A stretch of DNA of 25,924 bases from Acidobacteriaceae bacterium (GTDB lineage Bacteria > Acidobacteriota > Terriglobia > Terriglobales > Acidobacteriaceae): contig JASIJX010000078.1 of the NCBI GenBank assembly GCA_030049955.1, forward strand, positions 1 through 25,924, read 5' to 3'. The number at the start of each line of letters is the position of its first letter. Position 1 is the first letter of the stretch. This document shows, in pieces, positions 13,696 to 21,445 of the stretch. The notes beneath the pieces were generated by a model, which was not told the origin of the DNA, did no database searches, and was given only the letters and a program-made list of their open reading frames with translations. Both the position numbers and the translations under genes were made by a program.

Positions 13696-15605
13696 TCTCC
13701 TGTTGCGAGACTTCGGAGTTTGTTCCACCTCCATCACCGCCAACGCGAGGCGCCATCCGCACGGTCGTTCTCATCGGCCCGCCCAACTCTGGTAAATCCA
13801 CGCTCTTCAACCGGCTCACCGGACTGCGGCAGAAGGTCGCGAATTATCCGGGCGTTACGGTGGAGCAGCACATGGGCGTAATGGCCGGCGTAGGCCGTGA
13901 AGATCTCACGCTCATCGACCTGCCGGGAGTTTATTCGCTCACTCCATACTCTGAGGACGCGCGCGTAGCCGTGGACGTGCTGCGCGGCCGCATGCCCGGC
14001 ACGCCCAAGCCGGACGCTGTTCTTCTGGTGTTGGACTCGCTTCATTTGACGCGGCAGCTCATGCTGGCCGCGCCGGTGCTGGCTGTGGGATTGCCCACGC
14101 TGGTGCTCCTGAACATGAGCGACCTGATGAAGGCGCGCGGCGGCTCCATCGACCCGCTCAAGCTGGCGCGCGAACTCAACGCTCCCGTCGCGCAGATCAG
14201 CGCCACGCAGGGCACCGGACTGGACGCCGTGGCGCTGTTCCTGAACCAGCCGGGCAACGGCACAGTGGACAAGCCGCTGACGCTGCCGGTGCTGGGCAAC
14301 GCCGCAAGTACACATAGCTGGGCCGCGCAGGTGAGCCGGCGGACGAATTATCGCGCGCCGCTTTCGGCCGAGAACACGCGCAGGATCGACAACGTGCTGC
14401 TGCATCGCCTCTGGGGGCCGCTGCTATTTTTGCTCGTCGTGGTCGGTGTTTTCGAGGTGGTGTTTTCCATCGGCCAGCCGCTCTCTGACGGCTTTGGAAA
14501 CCTGCTCACGTGGCTGGGCAACCTGGCCCAGCCGCTCTTACCCGCGGGCTGGTTGCAATCGCTGGTCATCGACGGCGTGTGGAAGGGCATCGCGTCAGTG
14601 CTGGTCTTTCTGCCGCAGATTCTTCTGCTCTTTCTCTTCATCGGGATTCTTGAGGACACGGGCTATCTGGCCCGAGCGGCTCTGATCGCCGATCGCGCCA
14701 TGCGGTCAATTGGATTGAACGGCAAGGCTTTCATCCCGCTGCTTTCGGCCTACGCCTGTGCCGTGCCGGCCATCATGGCCACGCGCACGATCGAGAACAA
14801 GCGCGACCGGCTGGCGACGATTCTTGTAACGCCGTTCATGACCTGCTCGGCGCGGCTGCCCGTGTACCTGCTGCTGATCGCTGCCTTTATTCCCAACATT
14901 TTTTATCTGCACGGGATCATCGGTCTGCGCACGCTGGTCATGCTGGGCCTTTATCTGGCCGGGTTTGTCGCGGCATTTGCCACGGCTCGGCTGCTCAAGA
15001 GCTCGATCCTGAAATCGAGCGATACGCCCTTCATTCTTGAGCTGCCACAGTACCGCATGCCGACGCTGCGTTCGCTCGTGCTGCGGCTCATGGACCGCGC
15101 GCGGATCTTCCTCCGCACCGCGGGCACGATTATCCTCATGGTGACGCTGGCGCTGTGGGTGCTGGCGCACCTGCCGGTGGCGCACACGGCTTCGGGCTCG
15201 CTGACTGCGCCACAACTGGCGCAAAGCATCATCGGCCGGCTGGGCCATTTTATCGAGCCGGCAATTGCGCCGCTCGGCTTTAACTGGGAGATCGGCATCG
15301 GGCTGCTTTCAAGCGTGCTGGCGCGCGAAGTGATGGTGAGCACCATGGGCACGCTTTACGGCGCCGACCCGAGCACGCAGTCGCTCAGCCTGCAGGCTGC
15401 GCTGCACCATGACTTGACTCTGGGCGGCGCGCTGGCGCTGATGATCTTCTTCGCCTTTGCCTTGCAGTGCACTTCGACCATTGCCGTGGTGCGGCGCGAA
15501 ACCAATGGCTGGAAGTGGCCAGCAGTGCAGTTTTTTTACATGCTGGCGATGGCCTATGGCGCGGCTTTTGTGGTGAACCATCTGACAATGGCTTTTATTC
15601 GCTAA
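13692..15605 (+). CDS. feoB: Ferrous iron transporter FeoB
   Basis: The 637-residue product has an N-terminal G domain with G1 GPPNSGKST (30-38), G2 Thr in NYPGVTVEQ, G3 DLPG (76-79), G4 NMSD (141-144) and G5 SAT (170-172). A helical linker leads to a membrane part with two Gate motifs. Key segments are FLPQILLLFLFIGILEDTGY, AYACAVPAIMATRTIENKRD, PFMTCSARLPVYLLL, REVMVSTMGTLYG and LQCTSTIAVVRRETNGWKWP. FeoB brings Fe(II) across the inner membrane. It is shorter than E. coli FeoB (773), mainly at the C-terminus, and no Cys-rich tail or FeoC follows. Its ATG overlaps the feoA stop, showing translational coupling. Use of Fe(II) fits micro-oxic or acidic conditions. Confidence 0.96.
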   Translation: MISCCETSEFVPPPSPPTRGAIRTVVLIGPPNSGKSTLFNRLTGLRQKVANYPGVTVEQHMGVMAGVGREDLTLIDLPGVYSLTPYSEDARVAVDVLRGRMPGTPKPDAVLLVLDSLHLTRQLMLAAPVLAVGLPTLVLLNMSDLMKARGGSIDPLKLARELNAPVAQISATQGTGLDAVALFLNQPGNGTVDKPLTLPVLGNAASTHSWAAQVSRRTNYRAPLSAENTRRIDNVLLHRLWGPLLFLLVVVGVFEVVFSIGQPLSDGFGNLLTWLGNLAQPLLPAGWLQSLVIDGVWKGIASVLVFLPQILLLFLFIGILEDTGYLARAALIADRAMRSIGLNGKAFIPLLSAYACAVPAIMATRTIENKRDRLATILVTPFMTCSARLPVYLLLIAAFIPNIFYLHGIIGLRTLVMLGLYLAGFVAAFATARLLKSSILKSSDTPFILELPQYRMPTLRSLVLRLMDRARIFLRTAGTIILMVTLALWVLAHLPVAHTASGSLTAPQLAQSIIGRLGHFIEPAIAPLGFNWEIGIGLLSSVLAREVMVSTMGTLYGADPSTQSLSLQAALHHDLTLGGALALMIFFAFALQCTSTIAVVRRETNGWKWPAVQFFYMLAMAYGAAFVVNHLTMAFIR

Positions 15606-15798
15606 GTGTTTGTTTCTTAACAGCCGGCGCAGCCATCAAGTGCCTGGCTATTCTTGCGGCAATCCTGTTGCCGTGTGCTCCGGCCTTCGCCGTGTGCTCC
15701 AGTCCTCGCGCAGAGCCACTATTCATATTCATGTCAAACGGCTGCGGGAACGGCGGTTGGCCGCAACTGAGCTTCAATCCATCCTTGTCTTCAATCAA

Positions 15799-15814
15799 CA
15801 ATCAACGTTGATTG
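15799..15814. repeat. Perfect 16-bp palindrome
   Basis: CAATCAACGTTGATTG is a perfect palindrome with no spacer, preceded by an extra direct copy of AATCAAC. It could be a regulator-binding dyad. No -35/-10 boxes are obvious next to it. Confidence 0.5.
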
Positions 15815-15888
15815 AGCCGGAGACATACAGGACCCGTCTGTCTGCCACACAAAAACCGGTTTGCTTCACGTCATTTGATGACGGCCCG

Positions 15889-15919
15889 GCGCGGCATCCT
15901 TTTCCAAATTTTCTTCCAT
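15889..15919. repeat. Shared upstream element, copy 1
   Basis: GCGCGGCATCCTTTTC, followed by a TTTTC/TCATC-rich stretch, occurs here and again at 16510-16540. Each copy is about 155-180 bases upstream of one of the two paralogous secreted-protein genes. The unit duplicated was therefore probably gene plus upstream region. Confidence 0.65.
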
Positions 15920-16070
15920 CAGACTGGCAAGCGCCCAGACCAACTCGGCAAAGCCTACGCGCGGTTCGAACGCACGGTCTTCTCCCGATTGGTGGCGCCA
16001 GGGCGCAGGGTCGCGCGCGGGAGGGGTGGCGCCCGTTCCGCGGATTACGACCAGAGGAGAACACGGGCTT

Positions 16071-16466
16071 ATGATTCGTAGAATTTTTGCTCTTACTTCA
16101 ACGGCTGTTCTGCTGATGGCGATGGCAGCTCCCAAAACGGCAGCGCAGGTTAGCTTCGGCGTGAATGTTGGTCCCGCGCCCGTCTGCCCTTACGGCTACT
16201 TTGCCTTTCCTCCGTACGGCTGCGCACCTTATGGCTACTACGGCCCCTCGTGGTTCAACAATGGCGTCTTCATCGGCGCCGGACCCTGGTTTCGCGGTCC
16301 AGCCAACTGGCGAGGCCCGGTGAATAGCCGCTTCGATCCGCGCTTCGGCTACCGTGGGACATATCCGGCACGCGGCGCGCGGCCGGCTCCGGGTCGCCCC
16401 CCAGGCAGAGTTAACGGATTCCGTGGCAACCAGTTCCGCAATGGCCGCGGCCAATCTGTGAGGTGA
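16071..16466 (+). CDS. Small secreted Tyr/Gly/Pro-rich protein, paralogue A
   Basis: The 131-residue product has a signal peptide (MIRRIFALTSTAVLLMAMAA..., cleaved near KTAAQ). A mature region is built of VCPYGYFAFPPYGCAPYGYY, GPSWFNNGVFIGAGPWF and RFDPRFGYRGTYPARGARP, followed by a basic Arg/Gly/Asn-rich tail. Two Cys (PVCPYG and GCAPYG) are kept in the paralogue and may form a disulfide. I recall such PYGYYGPxWFxxGVFIGxGPW proteins as hypothetical proteins of Acidobacteriota and some Proteobacteria, without known role. The aromatic, Gly-rich sequence suggests a surface or envelope-attached polypeptide. ATG 16071 has GAGGAG 11 bases upstream, the same spacing as in paralogue B. It starts a tandem pair with paralogue B. 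Confidence 0.8.
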   Translation: MIRRIFALTSTAVLLMAMAAPKTAAQVSFGVNVGPAPVCPYGYFAFPPYGCAPYGYYGPSWFNNGVFIGAGPWFRGPANWRGPVNSRFDPRFGYRGTYPARGARPAPGRPPGRVNGFRGNQFRNGRGQSVR

Positions 16467-16509
16467 AAGCAGGGATTGCTATTAGCGCTGCGCGGATTTT
16501 TGTCCACAA

Positions 16510-16540
16510 GCGCGGCATCCTTTTCGAAATCTCTCTTCAT
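16510..16540. repeat. Shared upstream element, copy 2
   Basis: This is the second copy of the GCGCGGCATCCTTTTC element at 15889-15919, about 125-155 bases before paralogue B. On the minus strand both copies can encode a short peptide containing EKDAA after an ATG. The base-level conservation over the shared core makes a DNA element more likely. Confidence 0.65.
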
Positions 16541-16608
16541 CTGATGAAAAAGCAGTACCACTGCACAGCTTGCACTCTGCTTCCAGGTGGCGAACTGGGC
16601 AATCGGAG

Positions 16609-16614
16609 TATAAT
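16609..16614 (+). promoter_or_regulatory. Perfect -10 box upstream of paralogue B
   Basis: TATAAT lies 50 bases before the start of paralogue B. No recognisable -35 box lies 16-18 bases further upstream, so the promoter may need an activator. The equivalent position upstream of paralogue A lacks a TATAAT, so the two copies may be expressed differently. Confidence 0.4.
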
Positions 16615-16664
16615 TCGTCCGGTCGACGCTGCAAAATTCATCTCGTGAAGGAGAACACCGGTTT

Positions 16665-17069
16665 ATGAATCGTCTCAGTGTCTGTGCTCTTGCTGCCGCT
16701 GCAATTCTGCTGGCGGTTCCCGGAGCCCCGAAGGCAGCTGCGCAGGTAAGCGTGGGCGTGAACATCGGTCCAGCGCCCGTTTGCCCCTACGGCTACTATG
16801 ATTACGCCCCCTACAAGTGCGCTCCCTATGGCTATTACGGCCCGGAGTGGTTCACGAATGGCGTGTTCATCGGCGTCGGCCCCTGGTATCACGGCCCCGC
16901 TCACTTCAACGGCCACGTGAACAACCACTTCGATCCGCAGCACGGCTATCACGGGCCGATGCCGGCGCGCGGCGAGCACCCAACGCCCGCACACAATGTA
17001 AACCACATGCAAAACTTCCACGGCAACGAAACGCGCGATGGCCGCGGCCACGCGGTAAAAAAGGGCTAA
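16665..17069 (+). CDS. Small secreted Tyr/Gly/Pro-rich protein, paralogue B
   Basis: The 134-residue product is a clear paralogue of the gene before it. It has a signal peptide (MNRLSVCALAAAAILLAVPG..., cleaved near KAAAQ), then VSVGVNIGPAPVCPYGYYDY, KCAPYGYYGPEWFTNGVFIG and HFDPQHGYHGPMPARGEHP. The tail is His/Asn-rich, where paralogue A is Arg-rich. The His-rich tail (at least ten His after residue 70) might bind metal; this is inference. AAGGAG lies 11 bases before ATG 16665. The two proteins share about half their residues in the central region, consistent with an old tandem duplication. Function is unknown. Confidence 0.82.
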   Translation: MNRLSVCALAAAAILLAVPGAPKAAAQVSVGVNIGPAPVCPYGYYDYAPYKCAPYGYYGPEWFTNGVFIGVGPWYHGPAHFNGHVNNHFDPQHGYHGPMPARGEHPTPAHNVNHMQNFHGNETRDGRGHAVKKG

Positions 17070-17102
17070 CCAGGAAAAATGCGTTAGGTTGAACCGGCTG
17101 GT

Positions 17103-17130
17103 TCCCGGGTCTCACAAACGAGACCCGGGA
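17103..17130. terminator. Strong hairpin between convergent genes
   Basis: TCCCGGGTCTC (17103-17113) pairs perfectly with GAGACCCGGGA (17120-17130) around ACAAAC, an 11-bp stem. It lies between paralogue B and the convergent secreted-protein gene and may act as a bidirectional terminator. Neither side has a T-run, so it could equally be a dispersed palindromic repeat. Confidence 0.55.
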
Positions 17131-17149
17131 CATCCGGCTACCCCGCCGC

Positions 17150-17800
17150 TCAAAGCAGATCGCTGAAAGGCGTCTCCGTGGTAATGCGCTTGGCTGAGAG
17201 CACGCCGGTAAACGACGCGTAGACGCTCCCGGAACTGTCGTATGCATTCAGGGTGAATGTTCCGCTATAGGAATTCCCGTCCGCGCTCAAGGTAATCTTC
17301 TCAATAAGCTGAGCACCGTCCTGGGGCTTCCCAATGGTATCCGGCGGCACCGTCGGGTCATAGACATTTCCCTGCCATGGAATGTGGTTGAGAAGATATG
17401 TGCGGTCCCCCGTGCGCTTCCATACGCCCAGGCAAAAATTTCCGTCTTGTGCCGACCGCGATGAATTCATGATCTCTGTTCCATCGCTGTGCCAGACCAC
17501 CACGGAATTGTCGAACGTCACTCCGCCCGGTACGGGGACGGGTTCTCCGTTCTGCGTCTGCGCAGTGAACACGACGTGCCACATCCCAACAATGGACGGC
17601 TGGTCGCTACCCTCGAAGGCCGCGCTGACCAGCGAGGCATGCCCCGCGCCAAACTGCCGCTGCCAGGTCATTGGCCAGCGCATGGGCTTGACCGGCTTGT
17701 TGGGCAAACCGCACTGCGCCGCGGCTCCGGGCGCCACGGCGAAAGCAAGGGCAGCCGCACCGGTGCACCATATCAACATCGTCCAAAATCTCGTCCTCAT
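17150..17800 (-). CDS. Secreted protein of unknown function
   Basis: The 216-residue product has a signal peptide (MRTRFWTMLIWCTGAAALAF..., cleaved near GAAAQ). The mature part has a beta-rich, lipocalin-like pattern: IVGMWHVVFTAQTQNGEP, VVVWHSDGTEIMNSSRSAQD, NFCLGVWKRTGDRTYLLNHI, and a C-terminal ITLSADGNSYSGTFTLNAYD. I recall similar 'IVG.WHV.F...DG.E..N' proteins annotated as hypothetical in Acidobacteriota; no activity is known. ATG 17800 is chosen because GGAGGAGAG lies directly upstream and the signal peptide begins there; the frame is open further but unlikely. It is divergent from the membrane regulator at 17987 across 186 bases, so it may be a target of that regulator. Confidence 0.78.
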   Translation of the reverse strand: MRTRFWTMLIWCTGAAALAFAVAPGAAAQCGLPNKPVKPMRWPMTWQRQFGAGHASLVSAAFEGSDQPSIVGMWHVVFTAQTQNGEPVPVPGGVTFDNSVVVWHSDGTEIMNSSRSAQDGNFCLGVWKRTGDRTYLLNHIPWQGNVYDPTVPPDTIGKPQDGAQLIEKITLSADGNSYSGTFTLNAYDSSGSVYASFTGVLSAKRITTETPFSDLL

Positions 17801-17942
17801 CTCTCCTCCTGGCCGGAGAGCTTTCCGGCTGTACCCGTAAGTAGCCTTTACTCCCCCCGAAAGCAATGAAGCCGTGGTGAAGCGGAAGGTAAAGTTCTGG
17901 TGAATCGCGAAACTCTTTCTAATTAGGCATTTCCCGTGACAT

Positions 17943-17964
17943 ACTTGAGCATTACTTGAACATT
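17943..17964 (+). promoter_or_regulatory. Tandem 11-bp direct repeat, candidate winged-helix regulator site
   Basis: ACTTGAGCATT (17943-17953) is followed immediately by ACTTGAACATT (17954-17964), identical at ten of eleven positions. An 11-bp period of head-to-tail half-sites is the arrangement bound by OmpR/PhoB-type winged-helix domains. It lies 22 bases before the start of a gene encoding such a domain, in the region shared with the divergent secreted-protein gene. Confidence 0.55.
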
Positions 17965-17986
17965 CTTCCGGGCGCAGGAGGTTCTC

Positions 17987-20146
17987 TTGCCCGGTATCCT
18001 TTCCGGTTCGATTCTCCAATTCGGCGACTTCGAACTCGACTGCGGCAGCTTTGAGCTGCGTCGTAAGGGTCAATCGCTGCGCGTTGAGCGGAAGCCGATG
18101 GAGTTGCTCATCCTGCTGGTTTCGCGCGAGGGGCAGCTGGTGACGCGGCCGGAGATTGCCGAGCGGCTATGGTCGAGCGAAGTCTTCGTTGACACCGAAC
18201 ACGGCATCAATACGGCCATTCGCAAGCTTCGCTATCTCCTTCGCGACGATCCCGACCATCCGCAATTCATCCAGACCGTCATCGGGATGGGTTACCGGTT
18301 CATCGCGCCGGTTTCTGCGGTTGCGCCGGCTCGGCCCGCTGAGGCCATTTCTGAACCACCTCCAGCTGCCGCTTCGCCTTCAGGGTGGAAGGTTCTGGGC
18401 TGGTACGTGGGAGCAGGGGCCTGTGCAGTCCTCGCCTTCGGCGGTACGGCGCTTTATCGATTGCAAGATCGTCAGCCGGAGATCAAATACACGCAGCTCA
18501 CAGATTTTACGGATTCGGCGGTGGCGCCTGCCTTATCACCGGATGGGCATTTGGTGGCATTTATCCGTGGCGGTAATGCATTCCTCACAGCCGATCAAAT
18601 CTACGTGAAGATGCTGCCGAACGGAGAGGCCCGGCGGGTGACGGACGACGATCGACAGAAATATGGGCTGGCATTCTCACCCGATGGGTCCGAGATCGCA
18701 TATACGGTGCTGGAGGGGTCCGGATTTTCCACTTATGAAGTCTCAGCATTAGGAGGCGAGCCTCACCTTCTGCTGCGGAATGCCGCAGGTCTGGAGTGGC
18801 TAGACTCGCAGCATCTGGTCTTTTCCGAGATTCAGTCGGGAATCCACATGGGTGTGGTTACAGCAACGGTCACGCGCGCGGACCTGCGCGAAGTCTATCT
18901 CCCAGCGCACGAGCGCGGCATGGCTCATTACACGTCTCCATCTCCGGACCGTCGCTGGGCTTTGATCGTTGAGATGAACGGGAATGGCGATTGGGCGCCA
19001 TGCCGGCTGGTAGCTCTGGAGGTCTCGGATCCCACAAGTCTGGCCCCGCCCCGATTGGTTGGCCCGGCTGGCGCCTGCACTGCCGCTGCCTGGTCGCCCA
19101 ATGGCAAGTGGATGTATTTCACTGCAACTGTTGCAGGACAGAGTCACATCTGGCGGCAGCATTTTCCGGATGGAGAGCCGGAGCAAATCACATTTGGGCC
19201 AACGGAAGAGGATGGACTGGCAGTGGAGCGGGATGGACGGGCGCTGATCACGTCACTGGGAGTGCATGAGAGCGCCATCTGGATTCACTCTGGCGGGAGT
19301 GAGCGGCCACTTTCTTCCGAAGGTGAAGTGGCAGACCAACTGTCTCCTCCTGTTTTCAACCCGGACGCCAGCATCCTCTATTACCTTCTGCGGCGTGGCG
19401 ACGATTCCGGCGCGGAACTGTGGCGCACGGTGGTTGACTCGGGGAACAGCGAGGCGGTGTTCTCCGGAATTTCGATGACTGCCTTCGATCTGTCTCCGGA
19501 TGGCAAACAGGTGGTGTACACAACTGCTGCGCCGGATGGAACAACGCAATTGTGGATGGCCCCCATGGATCGAAGCTCACCCGCAATTAAATTGAATATC
19601 TCCGGTGCAAGGTCGCCGCATTTTGGCTCGCGAGGGCAGATCCTGTTCCTGCACTCAGAGGGGAACACGAATTACCTGGAGCAGGTCAATGTGGACGGAT
19701 CGCACCATTCGAGGATGTTTACGTATCCCATCCTGGAGTTCCAGGGCGTATCGCCGAGCCGGCGGTGGATCGCCGCCGCAGTTTCCAGCACGCCGGCAAA
19801 AAATCTTCCTGCGATCGTGGAAATTCCGCTCGACGGCCGAGAGCCGCGCCGAATTTGCTCGAGCTACTGCACTCCGAAATGGTCGACGGATGGGAAGTTT
19901 CTCTTCGTTCCGGTTGAGGATTCATCACGGACGGGACCGGGACGAACTCTGGCGATTCCCGTTGGTCCGGGAGAAAGCCTGCCGGATCTTCCCGCGGGAG
20001 GGATTCCGCCGCTGGCCCCGCCGAGCGTGGTTCATGGCGCCGAATCAGTGAGCCGTGCGTGGCTGGTGCCGGGCAAGGACCCCGACCACTATGCATGGGT
20101 GAAAACTACGGTCCACCGGAATTTGTACCGAATTTCGCTTCCTTGA
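17987..20146 (+). CDS. Membrane-bound one-component regulator: PhoB-like winged helix, one TM helix, TolB-like propeller
   Basis: The 719-residue product begins with an OmpR/PhoB-type DNA-binding domain (about 10-107; FGDFELDCGSFELRRKGQ, LILLVSREGQLVTRPEIAER, DTEHGINTAIRKLRYLLRDD, FIQTVIGMGYRFIAPV). A Pro/Ala linker and one membrane helix follow (about 134-157, VLGWYVGAGACAVLAFGG). The rest, about 165-715, is made of TolB/WD40-like blades with repeated SPDG motifs (APALSPDGHLVAFIRGG, GLAFSPDGSEIAYTV, AFDLSPDGKQVVYTT). The plan resembles CadC/ToxR: a periplasmic sensor controls cytoplasmic DNA binding without phosphorylation. The signal sensed is unknown. The start is TTG 17987, with AGGAGG five bases upstream. 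No receiver domain is present. It is divergent from a secreted-protein gene, a likely target. Confidence 0.9.
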   Translation: MPGILSGSILQFGDFELDCGSFELRRKGQSLRVERKPMELLILLVSREGQLVTRPEIAERLWSSEVFVDTEHGINTAIRKLRYLLRDDPDHPQFIQTVIGMGYRFIAPVSAVAPARPAEAISEPPPAAASPSGWKVLGWYVGAGACAVLAFGGTALYRLQDRQPEIKYTQLTDFTDSAVAPALSPDGHLVAFIRGGNAFLTADQIYVKMLPNGEARRVTDDDRQKYGLAFSPDGSEIAYTVLEGSGFSTYEVSALGGEPHLLLRNAAGLEWLDSQHLVFSEIQSGIHMGVVTATVTRADLREVYLPAHERGMAHYTSPSPDRRWALIVEMNGNGDWAPCRLVALEVSDPTSLAPPRLVGPAGACTAAAWSPNGKWMYFTATVAGQSHIWRQHFPDGEPEQITFGPTEEDGLAVERDGRALITSLGVHESAIWIHSGGSERPLSSEGEVADQLSPPVFNPDASILYYLLRRGDDSGAELWRTVVDSGNSEAVFSGISMTAFDLSPDGKQVVYTTAAPDGTTQLWMAPMDRSSPAIKLNISGARSPHFGSRGQILFLHSEGNTNYLEQVNVDGSHHSRMFTYPILEFQGVSPSRRWIAAAVSSTPAKNLPAIVEIPLDGREPRRICSSYCTPKWSTDGKFLFVPVEDSSRTGPGRTLAIPVGPGESLPDLPAGGIPPLAPPSVVHGAESVSRAWLVPGKDPDHYAWVKTTVHRNLYRISLP

Positions 20147-20194
20147 GCTCTTCCATCGTGTGCAAAGCTCCTCGCCGAACAATTTCTTCTTGTC

Positions 20195-20225
20195 AAAGGA
20201 CAAAATGCCGCCACAAAATGCCGCC
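20195..20225 (+). repeat. ACAAAATGCCGCC direct repeats, left of the GH75 gene
   Basis: ACAAAATGCCGCC occurs twice head-to-tail without spacer (20200-20212 and 20213-20225). The longer unit AAAGGACAAAATGCCGCC (20195-20212) recurs exactly at 21251-21268, on the other side of the gene. Apart from this the gap 20147-20368 shows no supported gene. Confidence 0.75.
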
Positions 20226-20368
20226 TTTGATAATATCGGCCCCGATAGCAGGTTTTGTCGTTAAGGGGAATGGACGTGTTGGAGACCAAGCGGCGGATGA
20301 TCGGCCAGCTCAGGGTTTGCCTGCGTCGCAGCTACCGTTCCGCCCAGAAAGGCCGCTCAGGAATTTCG

Positions 20369-21175
20369 ATGAAATGCTTGAAGGAGGAGCGGCGAAGGCG
20401 TAGCGTGCCAGTTGTGAGATTATCCTCCCGGCTTATCGCGCTTGTTTTCTTATCATTCAGCTCATCGCATGGACTGTCCGCTTCTTCCCGGAATCCCCAA
20501 AGGACTAAGCTATTCCGGCATCATTCGACGACTGCGTGGTCGTGCAGTACATCCGGCGTGCAGGCATTTGTTTATCAAAGTGGCATGGCAATCGATGCAG
20601 ATGGGGCGTATCGCGCCTACAACCCGGACTATCGGCTTGGGCTTGACTCTATCGAAAATGCGGGCCATCCCGGAAACTGGTGGGCATTGGCCACGGATAC
20701 AGGGAACCCGGATGGCCGGCCAGTCATTCAGAAAAAAGGCGATCCTGCTCCGGGGTACTACGTGTCGATGACTTCGCTCTACGATTCCAGCGTTGAAGAT
20801 GAGCACAACCCCAGGCGGTTTGTCGATGCGGCAAGCATACCCTATGTGGTGCTTCCGCCTGAGGGCTTCAAGTACGCGAAACTTGGCGACTTCGCCACCG
20901 TAATGAATTTTGAAAACGGCAAGATAGCGGATGCAATCGTCGCGGATGAAAGCGCACCCGATTTGCCGATGGGAGAAGGTTCAATCGCTTTGGCGAAGAT
21001 GCTCGACATAGACCCCGATGCCCGTACTGGGGGAACCGATCGGGGAGTCGCTTACGTCATCTATCCTGGCTCGGGCAATGGCAAACCACGACCCGCCGGT
21101 GAGATTACCAGGGCTTCGTGGGCACATTTCGAGAAGTGGGGCGGACTGCAAAAACTTCATAGCTGCCTGAAATAA
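20369..21175 (+). CDS. Glycoside hydrolase family 75 (chitosanase-like) secreted protein
   Basis: The 268-residue product has a basic N-terminus and a hydrophobic stretch (about 20-31, SRLIALVFLSFS) typical of a signal peptide. The mature domain carries the GH75 chitosanase pattern as I remember it: SGMAIDADGAYRAYNP, LDSIENAGHPGNWWALATD, DPAPGYYVSMTSLYD, SIPYVVLP, GDFATVMNFENGKIADAIVA, MGEGSIALAKMLDI and GVAYVIYPGSG. D193 (IVAD) and E203 (GEGS) are the likely catalytic acid pair. GH75 enzymes cleave beta-1,4-glucosamine chains such as fungal chitosan. Start choice is uncertain; ATG 20369 has AGGA six bases upstream, while TTG 20255, ATG 20270 and GTG 20405 are also in frame. Direct repeats flank the gene. 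No other chitin or chitosan genes are nearby. Confidence 0.75.
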   Translation: MKCLKEERRRRSVPVVRLSSRLIALVFLSFSSSHGLSASSRNPQRTKLFRHHSTTAWSCSTSGVQAFVYQSGMAIDADGAYRAYNPDYRLGLDSIENAGHPGNWWALATDTGNPDGRPVIQKKGDPAPGYYVSMTSLYDSSVEDEHNPRRFVDAASIPYVVLPPEGFKYAKLGDFATVMNFENGKIADAIVADESAPDLPMGEGSIALAKMLDIDPDARTGGTDRGVAYVIYPGSGNGKPRPAGEITRASWAHFEKWGGLQKLHSCLK

Positions 21176-21204
21176 AAATACAAGTGGTATCTCTTTGGAG
21201 AGAG

Positions 21205-21268
21205 ACAAATTCACGCCCTGATTCTCCTCAAACAAATTCGTCCTGATTTAAAAGGACAAAATGCCGCC
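21205..21268 (+). repeat. Repeats downstream of the GH75 gene
   Basis: Two kinds are present. ACAAATTC followed by CCTGATT occurs at 21205-21223 and again at 21232-21248. AAAGGACAAAATGCCGCC (21251-21268) is an exact copy of 20195-20212. The gap 21176-21445 holds no supported gene besides these. Confidence 0.7.
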
Positions 21269-21445
21269 TTCTTACAGCCTCCCAAGCTGCATTCGCAATG
21301 GAAAATCCACATTTCGAGCGCCCCCTGAGTGGGACAACACCGTTCTGCGCACCGGCATCAAGCATGGGTTAAGAACGGCCACAGATAGCGTTGCGCGGGG
21401 CGCAAGGCAGTTCAGGATCGCGCAAACGCGGGAGTCTTGAACACC

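Larger units (their letters stand above)
15606..16070. other. 465-base gap downstream of feoB
   Basis: No gene is supported here. A hydrophobic, signal-peptide-like translation (AILAAILLPCAPAFA, near 15643-15690) occurs in one frame but has no start codon after the feoB end and soon becomes low quality. It may be a decayed remnant. The gap also holds a perfect 16-bp palindrome CAATCAACGTTGATTG (15799-15814), an element shared with the next gene's upstream region (15889-15919), and a direct repeat of GGTGGCGCC before the secreted protein gene. Confidence 0.45.

Noticed and set aside
15467..15811. A signal-peptide-like sequence downstream of feoB
   Set aside because: The only ATG in this frame lies inside feoB, and after the feoB stop there is no ATG, GTG or TTG before the hydrophobic part. 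It is at most a decayed remnant.
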